Shown one piece after another: positions 40,600 through 48,026 of a stretch of DNA of 62,344 bases (position 1 is the stretch's first letter; every line of letters starts with the position of its first letter). The notes under the pieces were generated by a model. That model saw only the letters and a program-made list of their open reading frames with translations. It had not been told where the DNA came from and made no database searches. Source of the stretch: Streptomyces beigongshangae (lineage in GTDB: Bacteria; Actinomycetota; Actinomycetes; Streptomycetales; Streptomycetaceae); the NCBI RefSeq assembly GCF_019710745.1, contig NZ_JAHKJW010000044.1:1-62344 (forward strand), read 5' to 3'. Both the position numbers and the translations under genes were made by a program.

Positions 40600-40794
40600 T
40601 CATTCGATTACCTTGAGGGCCCGGTTCCGCAGCTCGACACCGTCCAGTTGGACACGCACCACGGAGGCTGCGGATTTCTCGACGCAGAAGCACAGTTGAG
40701 CAAATACCGTTCCGTGCTGGATCACATGGAGTCCTGCTCGCTCAGCCCCGCCAAGTCACGCGACTTCGTCCACCGCCTCATCCGGGACATCTGA
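40600..40794 (+). pseudogene. C-terminal remnant of a DUF5753 (Scr1/WhiJ-type) XRE regulator
   Basis: Codons from about 40600 read SFDYLEGPVPQLDTVQLD, then FLDAEAQLSKYRSVLDHMES and LSPAKSRDFVHRLIRDI, which is the C-terminus of DUF5753 regulators. The HTH and about 200 residues before it are absent: the frame runs straight into sequence belonging to the promoter and start of the divergent ATPase gene. The DUF397 gene follows 12 nt later, as in intact loci. A deletion is the simplest explanation. Confidence 0.75.
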
Positions 40795-40806
40795 AAGAGA
40801 TCAAAC

Positions 40807-41001
40807 ATGCCCACACCCCATTGGCAGAAATCCACGTACAGCGGTGACAGCTCGAACTGCGTCTACGTGTCAGCCGCCCCTTCGGGCCGGGTCCACCTCC
40901 GCGAGAGCGACGACCCCGACACCGTCCTCGCAACGACCCGCCCCGGCCTGCACGATCTGATACGAACCCTGAAGGCGTCCTCGCCCCCGCGCACCACCTG
41001 A
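40807..41001 (+). CDS. DUF397 domain protein
   Basis: 64 residues: PHWQKSTYSGDSSNCVYVS, then VHLRESDDPDTVLATTRPG, the signature of DUF397 proteins. In Streptomyces these small proteins pair with DUF5753/XRE regulators (whiJ-type loci, proposed antitoxin-like or partner function). Here the partner regulator is reduced to a fragment, so this gene may be an orphan. It appears full length. Confidence 0.9.
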   Translation: MPTPHWQKSTYSGDSSNCVYVSAAPSGRVHLRESDDPDTVLATTRPGLHDLIRTLKASSPPRTT

Positions 41002-41117
41002 ACCAACGACTGAACGACTCTGCGCACCCGAGCCACGGGCCGAGGGGCTCATCGGTCGCCAGGAGCAGGTCCCGCGCCCCAGGCGCGCCGCGCACCCGCT
41101 GGCTAGGGTCGGTCCTC

Positions 41118-41636
41118 ATGGAGACCACGGGAATCGTTCGTCGCCGGACGGCGGAGCGTACGCGCGACGCTCTGGAGCGGCTCGCCACCGAGCGGGACGT
41201 ATGGGTGTCGACGGCTCATCCCGATCACGGGCCGCACCAGGTGCCGCTGTGGTTCCTGTGGGACGGGCGAGCGGTGTGGGTGTGCACCGGCGCCACCTCC
41301 GCGACCGCACGGAACGTCCGCGAAGAGCCACGCGTGCGCCTGGCGTTGCCGGACACCTTCGACGTGGTGCTCCTCCAGGGTGAGGCGGAGTGCTTCCCGT
41401 AGCAGGAAGTGCCTGGAGGCGCGGCGGAGGCGTTCGCGGAAAAGTTCGGGTGGGACCCACGCGCGGAAGAGGGCTCTTTTCTCTACGTACGCGTGGTCCC
41501 GGGGACTGTGCGCGCTTGGCGTGGCGAGCCGGAGCTGCGCGGGAGGGTCATCATGCGCGACGGGGTGTGGCTGGAACAACGGCCGGCCCCCTCCGACGCG
41601 TCTCTCCCGGATCACGCTCCGCGGCCGGAACGCTAG
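41118..41636 (+). pseudogene. pyridoxamine-5'-phosphate-oxidase-like (PPOX) protein gene with internal stop
   Basis: The frame from ATG 41118 reads as a PPOX-fold FMN/F420-type protein (RDVWVSTAHPDHGPHQVPLWFLWDGRAVWV, ATARNVREEPRVRLAL). TAG at 41400-41402 interrupts it after GEAECFP, and the same frame continues QEVPGGAAEAFAEKFGWDP up to a stop at 41634-41636, about 172 codons in total, normal for the family. The stop could be one base change from CAG. Readthrough or sequencing error cannot be excluded from the sequence alone. Confidence 0.8.
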
Positions 41637-41719
41637 AACCGGTCTCCTACGAGTACGAGACCAGAGGTCCGGGGAAGGTCTCCCTCCACCTTCTCCTGCT
41701 CTCCCGGTTCGGAGAGTGT

Positions 41720-42154
41720 TCAGTCGATACAGAACTCGTTGCCCTCGATGTCCAGCATCGGGATGCACGACTCGTTCTCCTCATCGGCGTACAGCGTCTG
41801 CACGTGTGTCGCACCGAGCGCGACCAGCCGCGCGCACTCCGCTTCGAGCGCGGCGAGGCGCTCGTCCCCCACCAGCCCGGTGCCGACCCGGACGTCGAGA
41901 TGTACCCGATTCTTGACGGCCTTCCCCTCGGGGACGCGCTGGAAGTACAGGCGTGGGCCCACTCCCGAGGGATCACTGCAGGCGAACCACGCCCCCCTCT
42001 TCTCAGGGGGCAGGGTGCGGTTGAAATCGTCCCAGGTGGCGAACCCCTCCGGCGGCGCCGGTGCGACGTACCCCAGCACTTCACACCAGAAGCGGGCGAG
42101 GCGCTCGGGTTCTGCGCAGTCGAAGGTGACTTGGAAGTTCCTGATCGCTGACAT
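41720..42154 (-). CDS. VOC (glyoxalase/bleomycin-resistance) family protein
   Basis: 144 residues. It starts MSAIRNFQVTFDCAEPERLARFWCEVLGY, has PRLYFQRVPEGKAVKNRVHLDVRV with the conserved His, and ends MLDIEGNEFCID. Single-domain VOC protein, probably a dimeric metal-dependent or ligand-binding enzyme. It converges on the PPOX pseudogene; a small inverted repeat, GGTCTC/GAGACC (41641-41662), lies between. The substrate is unknown. Confidence 0.88.
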   Translation of the reverse strand: MSAIRNFQVTFDCAEPERLARFWCEVLGYVAPAPPEGFATWDDFNRTLPPEKRGAWFACSDPSGVGPRLYFQRVPEGKAVKNRVHLDVRVGTGLVGDERLAALEAECARLVALGATHVQTLYADEENESCIPMLDIEGNEFCID

Positions 42155-42251
42155 CGGCGCACCGTACCGCGCGCCGGGGAGACCCTGCCGCTCATTTCCC
42201 AGGCGGCCGCACTCCCGTCAGGGCGCGGCGAGACGTGCGCCGCGGAACGCG

Positions 42252-42710
42252 TTATGCGCCGTCATCACCCTTGCGCAGGGAATGGATCATGCTCTCCAGG
42301 ATCCGGAACGCGCCCGACTGCTCGGCCTCGGTCATGCCGGCCAGCATTCTGTCCTCGACCGACCGGACCGCCACGGTCGCCTTCTCCAGGCTCCGCCGAC
42401 CGTGCGGCGTGAGCCGCGCGGGAAGAGCCTTCCCGACGGGCGCCTCCGCGGGCCGGGTCACCTGGCCCTCTCGTTCCAGGGTCTGGAGCAACACGTTCAT
42501 CGACTGCCGTGTCACGAACGCGCCCCGCGCGAGCTCGGAGTTCGACAAGCCCGGCCGCTGAGCCAGCAGTTCGAGGCAGGCGTAGTGCGTCACGCTCATC
42601 CCGAGCGGCCGCAGCACCTCCTCCATGGCCACGCGCAGGGCGCTCGACGCCTCTTTCAGCAGGTAGCCCAGTGATTTGTCCAGGTCGACGCCGACAGCTT
42701 TTTGACTCAT
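42252..42710 (-). CDS. MarR family transcriptional regulator
   Basis: 152 residues. The winged HTH occupies about 35-105 (MSVTHYACLELLAQRPGLSNSELARGAFVTRQSMNVLLQTLEREGQVTR), with dimerisation helices at both ends. The ATG (42710) lies inside palindrome 42709-42726, so its own repressor site overlaps its translation start; no Shine-Dalgarno is seen, suggesting a leaderless transcript. It is divergent from a VOC gene that it probably controls. Confidence 0.93.
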   Translation of the reverse strand: MSQKAVGVDLDKSLGYLLKEASSALRVAMEEVLRPLGMSVTHYACLELLAQRPGLSNSELARGAFVTRQSMNVLLQTLEREGQVTRPAEAPVGKALPARLTPHGRRSLEKATVAVRSVEDRMLAGMTEAEQSGAFRILESMIHSLRKGDDGA

Positions 42711-42726
42711 GTCAGGATTCTGACAT
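42709..42726. promoter_or_regulatory. MarR operator 1
   Basis: ATGTCAG-GATT-CTGACAT, an exact 7-bp inverted repeat with a 4-nt centre, overlapping the marR start codon. Confidence 0.8.
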
Positions 42727-42736
42727 ACATTGATCC

Positions 42737-42754
42737 GTGTCAGGAAGCTGACAC
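42737..42754. promoter_or_regulatory. MarR operator 2
   Basis: GTGTCAG-GAAG-CTGACAC, the same TGTCAG/CTGACA arms and spacing as operator 1, centred 28 bp away and 20 bp upstream of the VOC gene ATG. Confidence 0.8.
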
Positions 42755-42773
42755 GAAGAGAAGGAGCACCATC

Positions 42774-43142
42774 ATGCCCGTCACCGGCCCCGACTTCATC
42801 TCGCTCCAGGCGCGCGACCTCGACGCTTCGCAGGCGTTCTACGAGCAGTACCTCGGCCTCGTCCGCTCGCAGGCCGGGCCTCCGCACGCCGTCGTCTTCG
42901 AGACGAAGCCGATCGCGTTCGCACTCCGCGACGTCGTTCCCGGCACCGATCTCGCATCCGTCGCCCAGCCCGGCATCGGTGCCGCGATCTGGCTCCACGC
43001 CACCGACGTCCAGGCCATCCACGACGCTCTCGCCGCCGACGGTCACACCATCGTCTCCGCGCCGATCGACGGCCCCTTCGGCCGGACGTTCACCTTCGCC
43101 GACCCCGACGGCTACCAGATCACGCTCCACGACCGCGCCTGA
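42774..43142 (+). CDS. VOC family protein, MarR-linked
   Basis: 122 residues from ATG 42774, with AAGGAG at 42761-42766 as ribosome binding site. VOC pattern: FISLQARDLDASQAFYEQYLG, FALRDVVPG, WLHATDVQAIHDALAADGH, FTFADPDGYQITLHDR, with the terminal D-P-D-G-Y typical of glyoxalase folds. Divergent from marR with twin operators between, so probably induced by the compound it handles. The substrate is unknown. Confidence 0.9.
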   Translation: MPVTGPDFISLQARDLDASQAFYEQYLGLVRSQAGPPHAVVFETKPIAFALRDVVPGTDLASVAQPGIGAAIWLHATDVQAIHDALAADGHTIVSAPIDGPFGRTFTFADPDGYQITLHDRA

Positions 43143-43267
43143 CACGCCCGACGCCACCGGACGATCGCCGGTCCCCGAAAGACCGCGGCGGTGACCCATC
43201 CGGCCCTGCCGGATTCGTCACGCCGCCGGGACCGAGGCGGGAAGCGCCGCCCCTTCTCCCCTCCCCG

Positions 43268-44308
43268 TCAGCGGTTGACGGACTGGATCTCCTGGACGAT
43301 CACGTCCTGGCCGGCCCCGAACTCGCCGTCGGGCAGTGGCTGGGCACCGTCCACGCCGGTGCCGGTCCAGCTGATCTTCCACGTGACCGTGGCCCTCAGC
43401 GGGTACGAGCCGTCGCCCGACGAACGCAGGTACCTCACACCGCACGGCGGGGTCTCGTCGGACCCACCCTTCACGTAGGGCTCACCGATCCGGTCGCCGT
43501 TCAGCTCACACACACCCGACGCGGGATACGTCGCCGCATCCGGCGTACCCGGCTCGATCCTCAGCGACAGGGGTTCCGCCGTGGTCGTCGCCTCCACCTG
43601 CAACAGCGGGACGGACGCCGTCACGGAGACCGGCTTGAACCTCGCCGCGTCCAGCCATGCCCACGTCGGCAGGTTCACCTTCATCGTGCCCTCCGGCGCC
43701 AGCTCGACCCTGGTGCCGGGGACCCTGATCTCGGCGTACGCGAGCTGGGCCAGCATCTCGGGGGTGATCGCCTGCGGGATGTCGGGCGGCGGGGCGTCAC
43801 CCGTGTCCACCCAGAAGATGTCCTTCGTGCAGTCCAGCGCGCCCGGGTCACCCTCCCGGCCCTCGGTCACGTAGGAATCCCAGAAGTAACCCTCGCCGGC
43901 CTTGTCCTTGTTGAAGTCCTTGTACGACCCGCCGCCCTCGAACTTCTCACGCCGCTCCGCGTCCCACTCGTAGCCCGTGGAACCCGCTTCCCAGATCGGC
44001 GTCAGGTACTTCTCCAACTGCTCCGGGGTGTACTTCGGCGCGTAGTAGCAGGCGGGCGGAGTCCAGTTCGACGCCGCGGAGGTGACCGGCCCGACCGACC
44101 CTCCAGACCCGTTCTTGTCACGGTCGAAGACCACGGCCCCGGCCGTGGAGGTCAGTTTCTGGCCCTGCCGACCGCCCTCCGCCTGCGTCTCGGAACCCGT
44201 CCCGTTGCCGCCCGGCACAAAGTCCGCCCGAGCAGCAGGCCCTCCGGCGAGCACCGCGACAGCGGCGATCACAGTCGCACCCACGGCGATTCGCCCTACG
44301 GCTGGCAT
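43268..44308 (-). CDS. secreted protein of unknown function, cassette copy 1
   Basis: 346 residues. Signal peptide MPAVGRIAVGATVIAAVAVL with a likely cleavage after AARA (about 28). The mature part has a Gly/Ser-rich lead, then NWTPPACYYAPKYTPEQLEKY, a central KFEGGGSYKDFNKDKAGEGY, and a C-terminal beta-rich domain ending ISWTGTGVDGAQPL...QDVIVQEIQSVNR. Four Cys in the mature protein could form two disulfides. The start overlaps the upstream lipoprotein gene by 13 nt. A paralogue is at 46119-47168. I do not recognise the family. Confidence 0.85.
   Translation of the reverse strand: MPAVGRIAVGATVIAAVAVLAGGPAARADFVPGGNGTGSETQAEGGRQGQKLTSTAGAVVFDRDKNGSGGSVGPVTSAASNWTPPACYYAPKYTPEQLEKYLTPIWEAGSTGYEWDAERREKFEGGGSYKDFNKDKAGEGYFWDSYVTEGREGDPGALDCTKDIFWVDTGDAPPPDIPQAITPEMLAQLAYAEIRVPGTRVELAPEGTMKVNLPTWAWLDAARFKPVSVTASVPLLQVEATTTAEPLSLRIEPGTPDAATYPASGVCELNGDRIGEPYVKGGSDETPPCGVRYLRSSGDGSYPLRATVTWKISWTGTGVDGAQPLPDGEFGAGQDVIVQEIQSVNR
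43734..43876. repeat. 143-bp exact repeat, copy in cassette 1
   Basis: Identical by eye to 46585-46727. It lies inside the two secreted-protein genes and encodes the middle segment (from the YFWDSYVT region to the AQLAYAE region). Flanking sequence remains very similar but with scattered changes, indicating recent duplication or gene conversion. Confidence 0.9.
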
Positions 44309-44961
44309 TGCGCCGCCCCCCTCGTAGAGATGATCTGAGACGTCTGCCAGATTCCTGCGCCGTTCCTTTCCAACCGCGTGTTGTAAAGGACATAGCTGTT
44401 CTTCGTGACAGGCGTCTTGTCGGCTTTGCCGGTCTTCTTGTCCTTGCTGAATCCCTTGCTCTCGTCCGCGCAGAAGCTGAGCAGGGCTGTGGTCTTGTTC
44501 TTCAGCGTCACGTTTCGGTCGTAGTAGCGCGCTTCTCCCGTCAGGGAGGAATTGGCATCTTTGAACTGCTGGACCCAGGTCAGCGCAGCCTCTCGCGCCT
44601 TGCCCGTGTTGTAGTAAGCAAGGGCCTCTCCCTCGGGATCCGTTCCTGTGATCGCGGCGTCCACGGCGCGCATCCGCTCGGCGTTGTCGGCGAGGACGGC
44701 ATCCTTGACCGCATCTCCGGTCTTCGTCGTTTCGAAGGTGAGCTTCAGGTCCGGCGGAAGCGTGATCTTGGGCCGGTCGGTGGAGTCCACCGCGTCCGCG
44801 CTCGGCGACGCCGGCTTCCCCGTGCCCGTGTCCGCGCCCGCGATCTTGTCGCTGTCCTTGTTCCTGTCCTTCGCGCTGTCGCCGCCACCGCAGGCGGACA
44901 GCGACAGAGCCGCAGCGGCGGTCAGCGTGACCGCTGCGAGCAGAGTGGGACGGCGGTTCAC
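44296..44961 (-). CDS. small lipoprotein of unknown function, cassette copy 1
   Basis: 221 residues from GTG 44961. Lipoprotein signal MNRRPTLLAAVTLTAAAALS with lipobox LSAC (Cys24), then a charged linker DRNKDSDKIAGADTGTG. The globular part (about 65-221) has LKLTFETTKTGD, NAERMRAVDAAI and YVLYNTRLERNGAGIWQTSQI, with two Cys (SFCADES and AAQCQP) that may pair. The overall shape suggests an NTF2-like fold, but that is a guess. It is the first gene of a two-gene cassette with the secreted protein. Confidence 0.85.
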   Translation of the reverse strand: MNRRPTLLAAVTLTAAAALSLSACGGGDSAKDRNKDSDKIAGADTGTGKPASPSADAVDSTDRPKITLPPDLKLTFETTKTGDAVKDAVLADNAERMRAVDAAITGTDPEGEALAYYNTGKAREAALTWVQQFKDANSSLTGEARYYDRNVTLKNKTTALLSFCADESKGFSKDKKTGKADKTPVTKNSYVLYNTRLERNGAGIWQTSQIISTRGAAQCQP

Positions 44962-44994
44962 AGTTGTCTCCCCTGAGGCGAAGGCGTTTTGAGG

Positions 44995-45034
44995 GCAGCC
45001 ACGCTACCGAGGGCGCGGGAGACGACACCAGCGC
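44995..45034 (-). promoter_or_regulatory. conserved promoter block of cassette 1
   Basis: On the minus strand CTGGTGTCGTC is followed after a variable stretch by CGGTAGCGTGGCTGC; TAGCGT is a good -10. The same two blocks recur upstream of cassette 2 (47853-47893), so the promoter was duplicated with the genes. Confidence 0.55.
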
Positions 45035-45149
45035 GAACTCCGGCAGGGCGATGCTCGTTGCAGGACTGGGACGACAGAAGCACTGAGCCTCTTCAGCGGC
45101 ACCGATGAGGCTCCGGCTTTTCGCCGTCCCCCGGCCGTCACGCAGCTTC

Positions 45150-45180
45150 TTGACCCTCACACCGTGTCAGGCGGTCAGCT
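45150..45180 (+). promoter_or_regulatory. candidate MerR-type promoter/operator
   Basis: TTGACC (45150-45155), a 19-bp spacer and TCAGCT (45175-45180). The dyad CCTCACAC-C-GTGTCAGG (45155-45171, 7 of 8 paired) fills the spacer, the geometry MerR activators require. The -10 is poor and the start codon at 45191 is very close. Confidence 0.4.
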
Positions 45181-45190
45181 CGGAGACATC

Positions 45191-46012
45191 ATGTTCACCA
45201 TCGGAGACTTCGCCCGGCACGGCCGCGTCTCGGTCCGGATGCTGCGTCACTACGACGCGACCGGACTCCTGCGCCCGGCCCACGTCGACCCGGCCAGCAG
45301 CTATCGCTACTACACCGCTGCCCAGCTCGCCCGCCTCAACCGGATCATCGCGCTCAAGGACCTCGGATTCACCCTCCAGCAGGTCCAGGACATCGTGGAC
45401 GAGAAGGTCGGCGCCGAGGAACTACGCGGCATGTTGCGGCTGCGGCGGGCCGAACTGGAGACCGCCATGGCTGCCGCGGGAGCACGGCTGGTCCAGGTCG
45501 AGGCGAGGCTCCGAGCGATCGAGAGTGAGGGGCACATGCCCACGAACGACGTCGTCATCAAGAGCGTTCCCTCCGTCCGGGTGGCGGAGCTGACCGCAAC
45601 GGCCGCGAGTTTCGAGCCCGCGGACATCGGCCCGGTGATAGGGCCGCTCTACGACGAGCTGTTCCGGTGCCTGGACTCGGCGGGTATCACGCCTACGGGC
45701 CCGGGCGTCGCGTACTACGAGGACGTTCCGGAGGGCGGTGGCAGGATCAGCGTCCACGCCGCCGTCCAGGTCTCCGCCCCTCCTCGGGACGGCACCTTCC
45801 GGATCTTCGACCTGCCGTCCCTCGGCCAGGCGGCGACCATCGTGCACCGCGGTTCGATGGACGCCGTGCTCCCCACCGCCCAGGCCCTGGCCCGCTGGAT
45901 CGACGCCAACGGCTACCGGTCGACCGGATACCCCCGCGAGATCAGCCTGGAGTGCCCGGAAAATCGTGATGACTGGGTGACGGAACTGCAGGCACCGGTG
46001 GCCCGGGGCTGA
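45191..46012 (+). CDS. MerR family regulator with GyrI-like effector domain (BmrR-type)
   Basis: 273 residues from ATG 45191 (MFTIGDFARHGRVSVRMLRHYD), preceded by GGAG. MerR DNA-binding domain at 1-75, coiled coil at about 80-120 (LRGMLRLRRAELETAMAAAGARL), then a GyrI/BmrR ligand-binding domain (about 127-270: VVIKSVPSVRVAELTATA, VAYYEDVP, YRSTGYPREISLECPEN). Such proteins sense lipophilic cations or drugs. It sits between the two lipoprotein/secreted cassettes and is divergent from copy 1. Confidence 0.93.
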   Translation: MFTIGDFARHGRVSVRMLRHYDATGLLRPAHVDPASSYRYYTAAQLARLNRIIALKDLGFTLQQVQDIVDEKVGAEELRGMLRLRRAELETAMAAAGARLVQVEARLRAIESEGHMPTNDVVIKSVPSVRVAELTATAASFEPADIGPVIGPLYDELFRCLDSAGITPTGPGVAYYEDVPEGGGRISVHAAVQVSAPPRDGTFRIFDLPSLGQAATIVHRGSMDAVLPTAQALARWIDANGYRSTGYPREISLECPENRDDWVTELQAPVARG

Positions 46013-46043
46013 TCCGTCACGCCCCGGTCCGGCCGGTGATCAC

Positions 46044-46086
46044 GTTCGGGCAGCGCGAGACCGCCACGGTGTCCCGCTGCCCGAAC
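46044..46086. terminator. long-loop hairpin between merR gene and cassette 2
   Basis: GTTCGGGCAGCG (46044-46055) pairs exactly with CGCTGCCCGAAC (46075-46086) across a 19-nt loop. It lies between two convergent stop codons (46012 and 46119). Confidence 0.6.
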
Positions 46087-46118
46087 CGGGCGGTGAGGCG
46101 GCGTCGATGATCTTCCGG

Positions 46119-47168
46119 TCAGCGGTTGACGGACTGGATCTCCTGGACGATCACGTCCTGGCCGGCGCCGAACTCGCCGTCGGGGAGCGGCTGGGCGCCG
46201 TTCACGCCGGTGCCGGTCCAGCTGATCTTCCAGGTGACCGTGGCCCTCAGCGGGTACGAGTTGTCGCCCGACGAACGCAGGTACCTCACACCGCACGGCG
46301 GGGTCCGGTCGGACTTGCCCCTCGCATAGGGCTCGCCGATCCGGTCGCCGTTCAGTTCGCACACGCCGGACGCCGGGTACGTCGTCGCGTCGGGCGTGCC
46401 CGGCTCGATCCTCAGGGACAGCGGCTCCGCCGTGGTCGTCGCCTGAACCTGCAACAGGGGGACGGACGCCGTCACGGAGACCGGCTTGAACTTCGCCGCG
46501 TCCAGCCACGCCCACGTCGGCAGGTTCACCTTCGTCGTGCCCTCCGGCGCCAGCTCGACCCTGGTCGAGGGCACACGGATCTCCGCGTACGCGAGCTGGG
46601 CCAGCATCTCGGGGGTGATCGCCTGCGGGATGTCGGGCGGCGGGGCGTCACCCGTGTCCACCCAGAAGATGTCCTTCGTGCAGTCCAGCGCGCCCGGGTC
46701 ACCCTCCCGGCCCTCGGTCACGTAGGAGTCCCAGAAATAGCCCTCGCCGGCCTTGTCCTTGTTGAAGTCCTTGTACGACCCGCCGCCCTCGAACTTCTCA
46801 CGCCGCTGGGCGTCCCACTGGTAGCCCGTCGACTCCGCCGCCCAGAGCTTCTTCATGTACTTCTCAAGCTGCTCCGGGGTGTACTTCGGCGCGTAGTAGC
46901 AGGCGGGTGGAGTCCAGTTCGACGCCGCGGAAGTGACCGGCCCGACTGAATCACCGGAACCGTTGTTGCCACGGTCGTAGACCACGGCCCCGGCTACTGC
47001 GCTGACGCTGCCATCACCGCCAGCATTTCCTGATGCCGTGGTGTCAGAGCCACCGTTGGTGCTACCACCGTGCCCGTACCCTGCGAATGCCTGCGCTGGG
47101 CACAACACCAGAGCTGCGGTGGTCACGAAGGCGACTACTGCTGGACTTCTGAACTTCAGGACTGGCAT
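46119..47168 (-). CDS. secreted protein of unknown function, cassette copy 2
   Basis: 349 residues. Signal peptide MPVLKFRSPAVVAFVTTAAL, with probable cleavage after AQAFA (about 29). From NWTPPACYYAPKYTPEQLEKY onward it is almost identical to the protein of 43268-44308, including the final SVNR; the region between signal peptide and that point differs (Gly/Asn/Ser-rich here). The start overlaps the upstream lipoprotein gene by 13 nt, exactly as in copy 1. Function is not recognised. Confidence 0.85.
   Translation of the reverse strand: MPVLKFRSPAVVAFVTTAALVLCPAQAFAGYGHGGSTNGGSDTTASGNAGGDGSVSAVAGAVVYDRGNNGSGDSVGPVTSAASNWTPPACYYAPKYTPEQLEKYMKKLWAAESTGYQWDAQRREKFEGGGSYKDFNKDKAGEGYFWDSYVTEGREGDPGALDCTKDIFWVDTGDAPPPDIPQAITPEMLAQLAYAEIRVPSTRVELAPEGTTKVNLPTWAWLDAAKFKPVSVTASVPLLQVQATTTAEPLSLRIEPGTPDATTYPASGVCELNGDRIGEPYARGKSDRTPPCGVRYLRSSGDNSYPLRATVTWKISWTGTGVNGAQPLPDGEFGAGQDVIVQEIQSVNR
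46585..46727. repeat. 143-bp exact repeat, copy in cassette 2
   Basis: Partner of 43734-43876; same orientation and 2,851 bp apart, with the merR gene and both lipoprotein-gene contexts arranged around them. Direct orientation makes recombination between the copies, with loss of merR, possible. Confidence 0.9.
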
Positions 47169-47818
47169 GCGGCGCTCCCACGCTGCGACGTCAGCTTCTC
47201 GGTGACCCAGATGCCTTCTTCGTTGACCCGAAGCCGACTGTTGTAAAGAACGTAGTTGTCTTTCGTTTTCTCGGTCACAGCGACTTTACCGGACTTCAGA
47301 CTCTTGTTGTACGCTTTGTTTTGATCTTCACAGTAAGCGAATCCAGCCGTCCCGTCATCACTGATCTTCACATTGGAGTTGTAGTACCGCTTGGCCCCAG
47401 TAATGCGGTCTTTGTACTCAACGAATTCCCGGATGAAGTTCTCGCTGCCTGCCGCCGCCTCTCCCTCGGAGTAGAAAAGGTATGCCTTGTGCAGCGGATC
47501 CTGTTCAGCGATGGCCATATCCACGGCTTTGATGAATTGCTGGCTGTCGGCCAGGACCGCGTCCTTCTCCTTGTCGCCCGTCTTGGGCCACTCGAAGGTG
47601 TACGTGAGATCCGACGGAAGCTCGATCTTCGGTCGACCCGCAGCCGCCTCCGGCGCGCTCGGCGAAGCCGGCTTCTCCGTGCCCGTGTCAGCGCCCGCGA
47701 TCTTGTCGCTGTCCTTGTTCCTGTCCTTCGTGCTGTCGCCGCCACCGCAGGCGGACAGCGTCAGGGCCGCAGCGGCGGTCAGCGTGATCGCTGCGAGGAG
47801 AGTGGGGCGGCGGTTCAC
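47156..47818 (-). CDS. small lipoprotein of unknown function, cassette copy 2
   Basis: 220 residues from GTG 47818. The signal and linker are nearly the same as copy 1 (lipobox LSAC, Cys24, then DRNKDSDKIAGADTGT). The globular domain has diverged to roughly one-third identity (LTYTFEWPKTGDKEKDAVLA, AKRYYNSNVKISDDGTAG, NYVLYNSRLRVNEEGIWV), while the two Cys (AYCEDQN and AACQS) are kept. Conserved ends with a changed core suggest functional diversification. Confidence 0.85.
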   Translation of the reverse strand: MNRRPTLLAAITLTAAAALTLSACGGGDSTKDRNKDSDKIAGADTGTEKPASPSAPEAAAGRPKIELPSDLTYTFEWPKTGDKEKDAVLADSQQFIKAVDMAIAEQDPLHKAYLFYSEGEAAAGSENFIREFVEYKDRITGAKRYYNSNVKISDDGTAGFAYCEDQNKAYNKSLKSGKVAVTEKTKDNYVLYNSRLRVNEEGIWVTEKLTSQRGSAACQS

Positions 47819-47852
47819 GGACGGCTCCCGGTGGGGCGAGGGGGTCATGAGC

Positions 47853-47893
47853 GCAGCCACGCTACCGAGAGGGCGGGGGACGACACCAGGGCG
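47853..47893 (-). promoter_or_regulatory. conserved promoter block of cassette 2
   Basis: On the minus strand CTGGTGTCGTC, then TCGGTAGCGTGGCTGCG; TAGCGT as -10 and TGGTGT as a weak -35 with an 18-nt spacer. It matches the block at 44995-45034. Confidence 0.55.
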
Positions 47894-48026
47894 AATTGTC
47901 GCAGGGTGACGACGAAACGGTCACCGAAACCCACGGGGCCGTACGCCCGGTCGTCGGAACGGGCGTGGCAGAGCGCGGGCCGGGTCATCGACCTGGCCCG
48001 CGCGAACACAGTCAACCTCCGCGGAA

